Positions 31,335-43,310 of a stretch of 64,000 bases of DNA are shown in pieces; position 1 is the stretch's first letter; each line of letters opens with the position of its first letter. Source of the stretch: Liolophura sinensis (taxonomy: Eukaryota; Mollusca; Polyplacophora; Chitonida; Chitonidae); NCBI RefSeq assembly GCF_032854445.1, contig NC_088305.1, forward strand, positions 32,701,645 through 32,765,644, read 5' to 3'. The notes under the pieces are model-generated. The model did no database searches, was not told where the DNA came from, and saw nothing but the letters and a program-made list of their open reading frames with translations. Position numbers and translations under genes: made by a program.

Positions 31335-32707
31335 ATGGCTTCGTTAGCCGAGTCCAGCGAAGACGAGGATTGTTTAGGCTTCACAACCGATGATAGACCG
31401 TCTGCTGACAGGGAATGTGACACTGAGTCAGACATTAGTGTATCAGAAAGTGAATCTGACGACGATGACTTCCCTTTGTCAGATCTGCGACCGCTAGCTG
31501 CCGGAAATACGATAGGCAACAGAACAACAACAACGCCTGTAGTAGAACCCGTCCGATGGAGTGGCAGACTGGAAAAGATTGCTGTCAACGACTTCACCCA
31601 GCCGACTGGACCTATAAATGTGCTACCAAAGGAAAGTACAGAGCTCGATTTTCTCAATCTCATATTCACTGAAGAATTATATACCCTTTTGGTGGATCAG
31701 ACCAACCTATATGCCAGGCAGTGTATTGAGAAAAAATCTGACAACAGATGGATCCCTGTAACAATCCAGGAAATGAAAGCATTTATGGGCATTCATGTGG
31801 TTATGTCTATCATACAATTTCCTACATACAAGCAGTATTGGTCAACTGATCAGCTCTTGAGAGTACCCTCCATACCAATCATCATGACTAGAGACAGGTT
31901 TGAGAAAATCTTGCAGTATTTTCGCTGCAATGATTCTACTACAAATCCAGCCAGGGGAGATGCGAACCATGACAAAATACATCATCTCCGGCTTGTCTTC
32001 AGTATGGTGCAGAGACGGTTAGTGGAAAACTATCGACCATACAAAAGTGTCACGATAGATGAGGCGATGATTCAATTCCGTGGACGTGTTTCGTACTCTA
32101 CCAGAAAGAAAACCTTGTGGCAGCCTGCTGGTACGACAATCGACAGGTAAACTTCTTGTCAACTAATTCTGATCCAACTGTCACAGTGAGTGTTCAGCGA
32201 AAACAGAAGGATGGAACGCGTGCAGAAATAAAGGCCCCTGAAGTTGTGGAGAACTACAACAAGCACATGAATGGTGTGGACAACGGAGATCAGCTGCGCA
32301 TGCAATATTCCACTACTCGTCGCTCCAAAAAGTTTTAGAAGTACCTGTTCTGGTTTTTAATTGACACAGCAGTGGCGAGCTCTTTCATTCTTATGCGGGA
32401 GTCTCTGAATCACCAGAAGAAAAGCAAAACTGGTCGGGTGAAAGAAATGTGTCAACTGGAGTTTCGACAAAATTTGGCAAAACAGCTTGTCGGGCAGCAC
32501 AGACAGAAAAGGCGACATGAAGTATTACAGAAGGACAGTGCCGGACGGTCACATTGACCGACATCCATGCCCAAATCCAGGCGATGCAAATTGTGTAGTT
32601 CAAGGAAAATCAGGAAGGAGTCAAAATATGGATGCAAGATTTGTGATGCAAACCTCTGTGTGAAATGTTTTGAACCATTTCATGTTTTATCATTCACAGA
32701 AGAGTAG
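31335..32707 (+). pseudogene. piggyBac transposase, catalytic core partly deleted
   Basis: Starts MASLAESSEDEDCLG with the acidic N-terminus common in the family. The domain proper runs from TELDFLNLIFTEEL through MGIHVVMSIIQFPTYKQYW to the first catalytic Asp in VTIDEAMIQFRGR (about 32058-32096). Directly after RKKTLWQPA the sequence jumps to WYDNRQVNFLST, so the segment with the second catalytic Asp is missing and the frame shifts near 32140. VENYNKHMNGVDNGDQL follows, then a stop (TAG at 32336-32338) and a C-terminal Cys-rich finger (CKLC, CKIC, LCVKCFEPFH; 32567-32707). Cannot transpose itself. Confidence 0.92.
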
Positions 32708-33787
32708 ATTCCACGCCAGTAGTTGACAAACAGAGTAAATGTTGTAAATAATAACTAAAAAGGTTTTTTTCACCAACTTTCAGTGAAGATAAATTGTGAC
32801 TCATTGACTGTCAGTGTAAATCCAAAATTCCAGCACACTTACATGTATGAAGAACGAATTTTGCACAGAAGTACTTTCTATAATGAGTGAGTGATGTAAC
32901 CAAAATTTGTATTTCTGTTTGTGTTTTTTCTGCCTTTTAAAAAATTTATTTGTTTTTGGATGGAGGGGCTGGGATGGTAATGAGAAATAGCTAGTAAATT
33001 TTGTGAATCACAAACAAACAAATTTGTGTTCCACACATTACTCTTCCACATCACATGGGCCAGCCTGGAGTTATAATTTTTCCATAGTGGTGGCCAGCAC
33101 ATCTGTAAAAAGAAATGAAAACAAGAGGTCAAAATTCACATTATTTTGTTTTCTGTTTATTATTTAGTTTGTTAGGAGTGTGTTGGTCTGACCTAAATGT
33201 CACTGACCAATGATTCTGCTCCACTGTGTCACGTGATAGAATTTAGGGCAACTACTGACCAATGAGCAACGAATGCCTTCAGTGACAAAATGTTATGGCA
33301 TTTTTGCTTAGCTGAAGTGAGAAAACAACTGATTATAGTAGGGCTCTATTCGACACTTCAACAAACCCACGATAAATAACTGATTTCTCTGTATTTCCTG
33401 AGCGTTTGATGACTTAGACACACATACTTTTATTCAGAAAAGCTGGCGTTCTGTTCAGGAATTCGCGTGTCATCACCTCTAAAACGTACGATACTTTTCG
33501 CTGGTGTCGCATGTTGTGTGAATGTTCAGTTCGATAATCCCATTCTATAGGTATCTTTATGAATGTACGTCCGCAACTATACTAATATTTTACAAGACTG
33601 CGTAGAATTAACATTGATGGCAAAATTCAACCGGCTTTAGAGTGCTAAAACAGAAAAACGCTCTGCATCAGTCGCCGTTACAGTGTAAGCTCACACAGAG
33701 GCGAGTACGGCAGTTGAGGCTGATCGCTGTCGCCTGCTCGGGCGGAAAGCAGGCACGGCTACAGCCCGCCGCTGTACTGGCAGCTGC
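32708..33787. other. piggyBac 3-prime noncoding region
   Basis: AT-rich, no open frame of note; the last 150 bp are GC-richer, probably subterminal transposase-binding sequence by analogy with the family. Confidence 0.4.
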
Positions 33788-33810
33788 AGGGAGCTGTCGG
33801 AGTCAATGAG
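33788..33810 (-). repeat. piggyBac right terminal inverted repeat
   Basis: Ends gtcggagtcaatgag directly before TTAA. Confidence 0.8.
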
Positions 33811-34005
33811 TTAAGGGTGACAATTTAAGGACGGTGACAGCACTTGCCTTGATGTTTCTGTAGAATGGACACAAAACTACTAAAAAATATAAACGTCATG
33901 CAGGCGATGAAATTGTGGAACTTGTTCTGTGTTGTAATGGAATATACCATGTCATATCTGTTTTGTCATGTCATTTTTTACTGATTCCTCATTGTGTTTA
34001 CACAG

Positions 34006-34104
34006 AAACGACAAACAGCTTTACACCTGGCAGCCATACGTGGTAGAATGGATCATCTTCGTCTACTGGTAGAGAAGAGCGCTGATATAAACCTACAGGA
34101 TCAG
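34006..34104 (+). CDS. Ankyrin-repeat exon 4, unit 2
   Basis: KRQTALHLAAIRGRMDHLRL to ADINLQDQ, acceptor AG at 34004-34005, donor GTACGTG at 34105. It is the most divergent of the three exon 4 copies but fully open. In this unit it follows exon 1 directly; exons 2 and 3 are absent. Confidence 0.8.
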
Positions 34105-34319
34105 GTACGTGGTTCTTGGCTACGGAATATTTTAACACTATTTATGTTGTGTTTTTCCCTCATAACCTAAACAACAACACAGTTACATACGGTGATCGTA
34201 GCTACATATTGACATGTTCTTTCATCACCACTCAATGTCTCCTTTCAAATCTTCCCTTTTCTTTTGTTTTACTAGTCGTTTGTTTGCTATTTTTTATTTG
34301 AGCAGTTTACTTGTGTGTT

Positions 34320-35700
34320 TCTGTCTCCCAGTAGTTTGGACTTGGCCGGTTCTGTCGTGCAGGCAGCCAAACATTTCAACTAGGCATCAAAATAGGTATT
34401 GGCAAGCTATCCGTCAACTCAGATATACGCTTCGGGTCAAAAGTCACAAGATGAATTATCGATTTTGCGTCGCTGAACACTCACCAATGGTTAAGAAAGT
34501 ATTTTCAAATTCAGTTTACTCAGACGAAAAGACCAAATGAATACGGTTTAACAAACATTTTCGATCACTTCGATCATGTGCGCATGTGTTTTTATTATAT
34601 ATACCAGGAGACTCTATAGCAGTGTGTGCCGTATTTGTAAAGCTGTGTGAATGAACTTTTAAACGTAAGAACTTTTGAAATCGTTACATTCTTAAAGACA
34701 CCAGCATATTGAAACAAGGCGGAACGACATCCTCTTAACAAATGTAGCCCAGCTACGCTTCCCTTGGGAATATAGATGGATTGCCCTGTTGTAACAAATG
34801 TTTACATGATAAATATGGAACTTTCTAGCACCTCATACCTTTGGAATCCTCATAACGCGGACCCGTATCTTAGTATAGGCCATATTTTTGAACCGTAGAT
34901 ATTTCTATGATGGTACAACTTCCATCAAATCTGTTCCAAGCCACTATCCTTCAAGTAGGGAACAATAGCACCCAAACTCCAAACCTCTAGGACCTCTAAT
35001 GCATCAGACACATGGTTGTACAGGTTAAGCATATATGACACACATAATGGAGAAGAGATTTGAAAAAACTTCCCAACCTGCGGATGGTCGTGGGTTTCCC
35101 ACGGGCTGTGCCCGGCTTCCACTCACCATAATGCTGGCCGCCGTCGTATAAGTGAAATATTCTTGAGTATGGCGTAAAACACCAATCAAATATATAAATA
35201 AAAAACTTCCCCCAGTTAGTCTGTGCAGGCCTTGGGATTTACCAACTTCACATTTATTTAAGGTAAATGCAGTTTCTTCCTCACAGATTGCGCTGTTCAA
35301 GATTTCATTATTTTCAAACACATCTAAATCTTCATATTTCCCAAATGCGTTATCTTTACCCACGTTAACGTTGATCGGGTCCTTAAAATAGTTAAACAGT
35401 CCATGTTTCGGATTGGGATTACGAGGATTTGGGGAGTGAATACGACGGCGTATAGACCAAAAATGTTTGTCATTTACTGATTGCTGAAGGGATTGCCGTT
35501 GATTTGATTTTAAAACGTATTTCTTGGATCGTATACATGATTTACAGTTACTGCAATGTGATGTACATATGGAGAGATTACTGTTGCAGCGATCCTTTCT
35601 AAGTATCCGGAAGGTACGCCTACATCCCCTTTCGATGCCATACATTTCCGGTCATACCACTTATTTCTGAATTTTCAGAGAGACGCACAAATTTTCACTT
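34320..35700 (-). pseudogene. Non-LTR retrotransposon ORF2 remnant, unit 2 (heavily deleted)
   Basis: Minus strand keeps the linker (DKHFWSIRRRIHSPN, about 35435) through WSLGAIVPYLKDS (about 34930-34985). The RT core with FADD is missing. Short C-terminal pieces remain at 34320-34385 and 34735-34890. A SINE interrupts it at 35075-35200. Confidence 0.72.
35075..35200 (+). repeat. Short SINE with 11-bp target duplication
   Basis: Body from aacctgcggatggtcgtggg to ccaatcaaatatataaata. Flanked by aaaaacttccc at 35064-35074 and 35201-35211. Unit 1 has the uninterrupted site (tttaaaaacttcc, about 21911). The ggcgtaaaacaccaatcaaa tail is a motif I recall from many mollusc genomes. Confidence 0.82.
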
Positions 35701-36193
35701 GAATGCAGACTGCAGCACATTAGAATGTTGGATAATAATTTTACACCATGGTTGACATTCTCGGTTATTACTTGAGTGAAACTTACTATACTGTGTTTGC
35801 AGCGCTCTGATTCTAATTCATCCTTAAAGATAGGTACCAATAGATGGTTCCATCTTATTTTCTCAGTGACTTTATTGCATGTTGAGGAGTAGTGATGTCG
35901 AAGAGAGATTCAAAGAGGAAGGTGGTGTGCCCCTGACCTACCACGCAGACAAACTGTTTTATATGCCAGCAGAAACCACGCAATAATTCAAAACGATCGC
36001 CTCATTATGATATATATCAGTAAATATTCCCTTTCCCTCATCACCACTAAAGAGACCACCTAATATATGCAGAATGAGAACTAAACACGTATCAAGGAAG
36101 GAGCGATCTACCGAATTGGTTCGTCACATTATGCTGAGTTGTTCGTTTGACGCCGGTTAGCGCATATTCTTCAAAAACAACAACCGGCCCCGA
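35701..36193. other. Unit backbone, nothing recognised
   Basis: Counterpart of 22431-22921; noncoding. Confidence 0.45.
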
Positions 36194-36524
36194 TAGCACA
36201 GTTAGTAGAGCGTCCACGTCGGGAGCGGTAGATCCAGGGTCAGTCCTGTGTCGGGTCACACCCAAGACCTTAAAAAAGAAGAATTTTCAGCTTCCTCACT
36301 TGGCGTTCAGCATCAGGGGGATAGTGCAACGTCTAGTTCACCCATGTCAGTATACTGGCTCGGGCGGAGCGGCTTACTTGCCCTCAGTAAGTCGTTTCAG
36401 TGAAGCAGCACTGGATAAAATAGCGGTGGAAATCCGTCCTGCAACAAGGAGATATATTACATACACTCAACGGACTCCTTCGTCGTCGTATGACTGAAAA
36501 AGTGTTAAGTACGACGTTAGCCAC
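36194..36524 (+). repeat. tRNA-derived SINE, split by BEL/Pao (unit 2)
   Basis: Same SINE as 22922, with tagcacagttagtagagcg, gggagcggtagatccagggt and a body ending gttaagtacgacgttagcc next to the LTR. Its tail lies at about 41769-41788. Confidence 0.75.
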
Positions 36525-37442
36525 TGTACTGTAACCGCCGTTACAGAGGGTATTATTCTGACATCCATTTATGTGTTGTTTGAATTGTACATTTTAGGAA
36601 ATCCGTTTTCACTTTTTTTGTTTTTATGCATAGCTTCTTCAGCAACATAGGTTTAGGTTTTTACGTTACCACGGACCGACGTACAAGTGAAGGCGGTGGA
36701 ACTCCACCCACCTGTGTGTTTGTGCTTTATTCTCATGATTTCGGACGTGTTGCAACCCACAGTGTCAGTCACAATATTTCTTAGGACTCTAAGCTCATCC
36801 TGCCTTTCGGATTTAACACTGACAGACTGTTATTTCCCGTGAAGTGCTCGTAGTTCACAGCTGTGTGATTTTACCGATTCATCACGCGGTAGGCGAACTT
36901 TGATATTATTCAAACTAGAATAATTTCCGCTTATGATGATAGAAGCTATTTTATTGTCCATTTGTATAGTTTAGTTGAGTACATGTAGCACATAAAATGT
37001 ATAATGACATGGTAAAAGGAAATATTGAAAAACTACGTTGTAAGACTTAAAGTGCACAATGTAAGCAAAAACTCTGTTCCACATAGGCGTAGTGATACAT
37101 ACATGAGTAATGTGGCTGTACGTATTTTCATGGTGACGTGTTTAATGTAGTCCGTTTATTAAAGCAGGGATGTAACTCGAAGTCTCACATGATACAATGT
37201 GTACAATGTGGATGTCACCCAATGTAAACAAGCGTACTGGCTGACAATCATGTTATTCTGTTACTGATAAACAGCTGCGTTTCTTTGTTTACTATACACT
37301 TTTACCTTTCCATTCTCCATGCAACTGTGGATCGTACAGTTATTAAACTGTCAATAGAACTTTATGAGCTGTCGTTGGTTTAGTTTTTTGAGAGTGCGGG
37401 TTATCTTGGTACCTAAGTTCCCACTCTTTGTGGGAAGAGGCA
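36525..37442 (+). repeat. BEL/Pao 5-prime LTR, unit 2 (about 918 bp)
   Basis: Starts TGTACTGTAACC and ends gaagaggca, giving TG...CA ends. Matches 26588-27859 apart from the SINE patch there. Confidence 0.65.
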
Positions 37443-37614
37443 TGATAGTAAAAGTACTGTCGACCAGCCAAACCTTGGAATACACGATGTCATACCTGGA
37501 CGGACTTGATGATCCCAGATGGACAGGATCTTTAAACGTGAGTGAAGGAGACACTCAGGATTCGGAAACAACTGTGAAACGGACAGTTGCAACTGATAAG
37601 GGTAAAGAACCATT

Positions 37615-38253
37615 ATGAAAACTCACCTTAACAATGTGAAGGGTGTGTGGAAAAACCTGGAACATGTGCTTACAGAATCTCAGTCCGAGAAAAACATCAT
37701 GGTGTTGCATGAAAGGGAGAAGATTTCTACATCTCTACAAGAAGTATCAAAAGACCACATCTTATTTTCACAGCGTAGTAAAGCTGCAGAAAGTTATCAG
37801 GAATGTGCTACCTGTACTGCCATTGATGAAGGCAGACAGGAGAGGGTTCAAGAGACGCTGACACTAATTGATGTGAATATTCAGGAGCTATTGAATTCTG
37901 TGTCTCAGAGAACACCGTATTCAAAATACCAAGTCTCCAGTAAAGGTTCATCACCTTCAGTGATAGATAAGAAGCAGGCTAAAGCTGATGGTGCAAGAGC
38001 TAGGGCTGAATACGCTGCAAAGGAAACTGATCGTGGGAAACGTCAAGCTGTACTGGATGCAGAAAACCAGCGTAAAAAGGCAGAGTTCACAGTTGACCTT
38101 GACCTTCTTAGGATTGAAACGGAAACGGCTGCCGCCGAGGCAGAGTTTCAGGGTTTAAAGTCTATGGATGCGAGAAACGTAAAATCTTGCCATTCTCAAT
38201 CCATTTTGCCATTACCAGTGGAGTCATTGTTCACAGAACAAGTGAATATGTAA
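37615..38253 (+). pseudogene. BEL/Pao gag-like coiled-coil protein, unit 2
   Basis: A 212-residue open frame beginning MKTHLNNVKGVWKNLEHV; an upstream open frame from 37364 (YLDGLDDPRWTGSLN) is cut by the TGA at 37616-37618. The C-terminal third is a Lys/Glu/Ala coiled coil (RARAEYAAKETDRGKRQA). Position right after the LTR and collinearity with the unit 1 remnant support gag; the assignment rests on context more than motifs. Confidence 0.6.
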
Positions 38254-38639
38254 AACATCTGGAACACGATAGCGGGAAAGACGTAATCGTCCGTTACTCT
38301 GAATCACAATCTGTTTTGTTAAGGTCTGTAACGTTCGTCATTTTCGAACTGTATCTAATACCGCTTAACCTGGAGATAGGGGCCTTAACGGCAGCCATGC
38401 TCGTTACATCTGCAATATTCCGTTATGAACAGTGGCAATCAAAGCGCGAATGAGATACCTTGTTTAATTGTTATTTGACCTGGAACTCATTCATAGACTA
38501 CGGATTTGAACTTTGATATGGGATTCATGTCTGGAATCTCCACTGTCTGCCCGATAGGATTGAAAACTGATGTCCGCTTCTCTCTTGTGTGTCACCGGCT
38601 TTATTTCCTATTTGTATAATTTCTTACATACCTTTGTCT

Positions 38640-39260
38640 TTGGGAACTAGTGGTAAACGTTGTTTTGGAAAGGGATCTTACTATTATCGAATTGGAACGC
38701 CCTTTACGGACTACGAATGGCATACGAATGTCGGACATGACGCTTGTACTTGTTACTATGTACCCTAAGAATCGACCGACCATGGCAGTTCGTACATACG
38801 CGGTGGTAGACGACTAAAGCAACGTGTCATTAGCCAAAGCTTAGCTTTTGGATCAATTAGACATACAAACTCAACCTTACCGTACACACTTTCGTCATGT
38901 GCAGGTGTTACCAAGACCTCGGGAAGAAGAACTAGTGGTCTAGTAGTCAAATCTGTCGACGAAGACGCTGAATTTCAGCTTCCCAAATTTGACTGAATGG
39001 GACAGTATTCTAAACCAAAGAGAGGAAAATCCAATACCTGAAGCAGCAGAAAACATCTCCGAGGCCTTTCCAAATCTCCGAGGCCTTTCCAGCCATATTC
39101 CCCTAATGGACGACGAGGCCGAGATACTTTTGCTGATAGGAAGAGACTTGCCAGAACAGCATCATGTGAAAGATCAAAGGACTTGCCCAAAGAGCTCCCC
39201 ATTTCCCCAAAAACTAGACCTAGGATGGGAGATAATTGGTTTGTTTAGGCGGAATTCACC
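38640..39260 (+). pseudogene. BEL/Pao aspartic protease remnant, unit 2
   Basis: N-terminal half near 38695-38960 in broken frame, and the C-terminal half near 39090-39245 reading IPLMDDEAEILLLIGRDLPE and LDLGWEIIGLF, which is the usual end of the BEL retropepsin-like domain. Confidence 0.65.
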
Positions 39261-39279
39261 GACCTAAGTAAGTCAGTGT

Positions 39280-40160
39280 CCTCAAAACCAGTATCCTACC
39301 GCATGGACGACCAAACTTCGAGACTTTGGATTAGGATGAGATCATTTACCCATGCAAAGAAGCATGGGATTGTTGTGAGACCTCAACTCGGATACCTTAA
39401 CCTTCAAGGTATCCTCAAGTGATAAACCGTATACTAGGAGAGGAATTCTGTCGTCAGTCAATAGTCTCCTTTGCACATATTGGGACTGTCCACTTTCCAC
39501 TTTTGTCTTTGCTGAAGAGAGTTCAAATATTCACACTTGGGTTTGTCGTGCCTGTGTCTCTCCAAGGAAAGTTGCTTCTGTGGGAGCTCATTACGCACAC
39601 TAAGGATTGGACGGAACCTCTGTCACGTGACCTTGAAGAAGAATGCGAGCATTGGAAGGATTCTTTCCGATCTGTGGAGAATTTGAACATATCAATGGCC
39701 TACGCAACGACATCCCTAGCAGACATACCAGAGAATGAGATTCAAATCTCCTGTGACGCTTCAGAGAAGGCCTTTGCCGCAGCCGGCCATTTAAAGACGA
39801 CTACTGACACAGAAACTTGGAGATTTATTCTGGGCAAAGCAAGAGTATCCCCACTTCACGCTCAGAACATACCACGTCTAGAACTGTGTGCAACTGTCCT
39901 AGCTGTCGAGATACCTGAAGTCATTTCAGAGCACCTTAAATCCAACCCAACGAGATCAGATTCTAAACTGAGAGTAAGATTGTTCTCGGATACATCGCCA
40001 GCGAAACTCGTACATTCTGTGTATATGTGACAAACAGAGTCAGCAGGATCAGAAAATTAGCTAAGCCAGAACAGTGGTCATTCGTACCAACGGATGGCAA
40101 TCCAGCTGATATAGCAACTCGAGTGATAATGCCTACAGTGAAAGCCATTGGCACATAGCT
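39280..40160 (+). pseudogene. BEL/Pao peptidase A17 / RNase H region, unit 2
   Basis: Frame 39419-40030 matches 24881-25492 nearly residue for residue (GFVVPVSLQGKLLLWEL, IQISCDASEKAFAAAG, PRLELCATVLAVE). The end of RNase H (WSFVPTDGNPADIATRV) follows out of frame. RT core is missing. Confidence 0.82.
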
Positions 40161-40301
40161 AACAGGTCTGGTGAGAAGCTTCGAGGAAACCAATAACTTT
40201 TCACCTTTGGTCGAACAGGACGATCAAATAATTACTATATCAACTTCAGGATCTCCACCTCCAGTCGCTTTGAGCGCTTTTCTACATGGCAAGGACTGAC
40301 C

Positions 40302-41030
40302 ATGACGTTAAGCAACCTGAAAGACATATGTCTCTGTTTCATAAATGCTCTCCGAGGATTCGTCTTTATTCGAGGAGCCGTCATTGAGTTCAGATCCGAT
40401 AGAGGAAGTAACTTTGTGGAAGCAACGGTTAGCTTAAAGAAAGGTACCATAAATGTGGGGTCTGGACCTACGAGGAATTTTCTGTATAACAAGGGAACAG
40501 CGTGGGTTTTCAACCCGCCATGTTCCTCCCATGTTAGAGGCGTGTGGGAACGCATGATTGGTGTCAGCCGAAAGATTTTGGACTCGATATTGATGGACGA
40601 CATATCCGCCAGACACTTAACCCACGAAGCGCTAACTACATTTCTGGCAGAGGTGAGTGCCATAATAATCGCTCGTCCCATTGTTCCAGTCAACACGGAT
40701 CCGGAATCTCCAATGATCTTATCCCCTGCCCAGTTGTTGACACGCAAAAGCAACCAATGATGGAGCCCCTAGGAGACATGAATATTAAAGGTCCAGTGGA
40801 AAGGAGTTCAGACAATAGCTGATACATTGTGGAAAAGATGGCGTCGTGAATATTTGAACCCTCTTAAGCCAACACAAAAGTGGCAATGGCATATTGGTCT
40901 GACCGTTCGACCGCTTCCTGGAACAGACGGGAAAGTGCGAAAAGACCAAATTCGCATTTCGAGGAATGGCAAAGCCATTGTGTATACCCGACCCATCACT
41001 GACATAATCCCATTGTTGTCACCGTGGTGA
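40302..41030 (+). pseudogene. BEL/Pao integrase and C-terminal domain, unit 2
   Basis: EFRSDRGSNFVEA and WVFNPPCSSHVRGVWERMIG carry the second Asp and the Glu of the DDE triad; then LWKRWRREYLNPL and RPITDIIPLLSPW after a frame change. Here the GVWERM Trp is kept, whereas unit 1 has Phe. Confidence 0.82.
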
Positions 41031-41114
41031 TTGTATTTTCACACCTACCTCAGGTGACACCCCAGTAACCACTGATATCGAAGTATGGCTTCCTTACAGA
41101 TACCAGGCGGGAAG

Positions 41115-41761
41115 TTTACTGTAACCGCCGATACATAGGGTATTTTTCTCCCAACTATTTGTGTCTTATCTGAATTGTACATTTTAAGAAATCCGTTTTC
41201 ACTTTATTTGTTTTATGGATAGCTTCCTCAGCAAAATAGGCTTAAATTCCGCTTATGATGATAAAAGCTGTTTTATTGTCCATTTGTACAGTTTAGTTGA
41301 GTAAATGTATCACATGAAAATGGATAATAACATGGTAAAAGGAAATATTAAAAAACTACGTTGTAAAACTTAAAGTACACAATGTAAGCATAAACTCTGT
41401 TCCACATATGCATAGTGATACATACATGAGTAATGTGGCTTTACGTGTTTTCACTATGACGTGTTTAATGTAGTCCGTTTATTAAAGCAGGGGTGTAACT
41501 CGAAGTCTCATATGATACAAGGTGTACAATGTGGGTGTCACCGAAGGTAAACAAGCGTACTGGCTGACAATCATGTTATTCTGTTACTGATAAACAGCTA
41601 CGTTTCTTTCTTTTCTATACACGTTTACCCTTCTATTGTCCATTCAACTGTGGATCGTACAGTCATTAAACTGTCAATGGACTTTGATGAACTGTTGATG
41701 ATGTAGATATTTGAGAGTGCGGGTAACTTAGTGCAAATCCCACTCTTTGTAGAAAGAGGCA
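41115..41761 (+). repeat. BEL/Pao 3-prime LTR, unit 2 (internally deleted)
   Basis: Starts tttactgtaaccgcc (first G lost) after a purine tract and ends gaggca. About 270 bp of the LTR middle are missing relative to 36525-37442. Confidence 0.62.
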
Positions 41762-41965
41762 TGATAATCCCAAAGCACTCACTCACTCAAAATCAGGGTT
41801 GATAAAACGATCTCGATCAGTTAAAGGGCACGATTTACGAGCACAATCAGATTGACAGATCGCCGAGGTCTTAAAAGTTAAGTTCTCCAGTACCATAACG
41901 CCTTCTTTCTCCTGCCCGCTACCAGTGGAAGAAAAGGGTGCATCACGTGGGGGTACATATAAAGA

Positions 41966-43310
41966 GCCATATGCAACGTCACATTGGAGGCTTAGAAATG
42001 AACTCTTTAGTCAAAAATGCTTTCTGATGACCGGGGTAAACCATTTAGAGATATGCCAGATGTATAAACACACATATGCCCCCGCATGGTCGGCCACGGG
42101 CAGACTGCACAGCCGGCACACAAAACGCAACATAGTCAGTCACAAATTCGGCTAGTACGCCCTTGGAGTATTTACACCAGGTTGCGACAAAGCCCAGAAA
42201 CTTCAAACCCATGAAGGCTCAAAAAGGTCAGTGTCATTAAACTTAGAATCCAACCCTTTAATATCTCAGAACAAGAACTATAATTCGTCCTACGGTCAGC
42301 GTCCTATTCCTTCTCCCGTCTCCACGTGGTTGACCCCAGTTGCGTCGACGCCATGTCTTATAGCCAATGTTTAGCCCTAGATCTAGATCGTTGCGTATTA
42401 AACAGGCCATGTGAAGCGAGATCTACGATTACCAACTTGCCTTTTTCTAGTATCCTGATTTACCGTCTGCCCACAGATCCCTTAGAGTTTTCTGTTGTCT
42501 CAATGTCAGATCGTTAGACACGCCTTTGTCCATGAATTTCTACTTACCTTGTATTCATCCTGTTAACCCACAGCAGGAACTTACATATTATAGGTTTTGG
42601 TTTACCATCCGAAGTTGACTCAACGCGTACGTAATGCTTGTATATCATATTTTACCTCAGACATATCATGGATCCTTTCTGACCTAAATCCACTTATTTT
42701 AGCTAAAATTGATTATAGGTCAGGAGAATTCGTTCGGCGTTCCCGGTTAGCCCCAATGTCCCCTTAGGTAGTTAGGTGAGTGATCGAAACACCACTGGTC
42801 CCATGAACTGGGTGTAAGCTCACTGGACATGTTGATAGCTGGAAGCGCAACCCGCCTACACAAAAGCTGCAGTTGGTGTTTGTACGGAGGCTACCTGGCA
42901 GCTCCCCGACCCCATGGAAGAATATAAAGTAATGAAGTAGGACGGATTTATGCAAATAAAAGCCGTGAACAGTTTCCAGTGACGAAAGAAAGACGCAAGG
43001 GATGTTCTGCGGGATTGAATTAAATGTGTATCAAAATCGTGTATCATGTAAATTTTTTAAATTGTCGATAATCGAAAGAGATATATCTTAGTTGGCTTGT
43101 GAATAACGTTTAGGCTTACGGTAAAATGTAACCAACACTATCATGTGATGTAGTTGGATCCCTCAAACATAATTTACCATCGACTTTGTTGTTCGTAATG
43201 TAGCACATTACCTCTTAACCTATTTCTGTCAAATTTGTATCACTGAGGGGTATAAATATGATACAATATCATGATGATTCCTATAAAATTGACCTATACT
43301 ACTTCTGCAT
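41966..43310. other. Unrecognised conserved block, unit 3
   Basis: Counterpart of 1259-2600. From about 42950 it is almost identical to unit 2. No gene recognised. Confidence 0.45.

Larger units (their letters stand above)
31023..33810 (+). mobile_element. piggyBac-type DNA transposon, 2,788 bp, defective
   Basis: Flanked by TTAA at 31019-31022 and 33811-33814. Units 1 and 3 lack it; unit 3 reads tattatttaagggagacaat with one TTAA near 44785. Termini are inverted: left ctcattcactttgac, right (reverse complement) ctcattgactccgac. The internal gene is a piggyBac transposase with a deleted middle. Noncoding parts: 31023-31330 is GC-rich near the left end; 32710-33810 has no gene. Confidence 0.93.
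36525..41761 (+). mobile_element. BEL/Pao LTR retrotransposon, decayed (unit 2)
   Basis: Second copy of the element at 23233, inherited with the tandem unit. It keeps a longer 5-prime LTR (36525-37442), a longer gag and an extra stretch of the protease. Reverse transcriptase core absent, as in unit 1. Confidence 0.8.
28091..41965. repeat. Tandem unit 2 of 3 (carries piggyBac and a private SINE)
   Basis: Second copy of the unit, 13,875 bp. It lacks ankyrin exons 2 and 3 and both Polintons, and has a 2.8-kb piggyBac element at 31023-33810 and a SINE at 35075-35200 that the other units lack. Its BEL/Pao copy keeps more of gag than the unit 1 copy. Homology to units 1 and 3 continues across both ends, which shows a true head-to-tail array. 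Confidence 0.85.
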
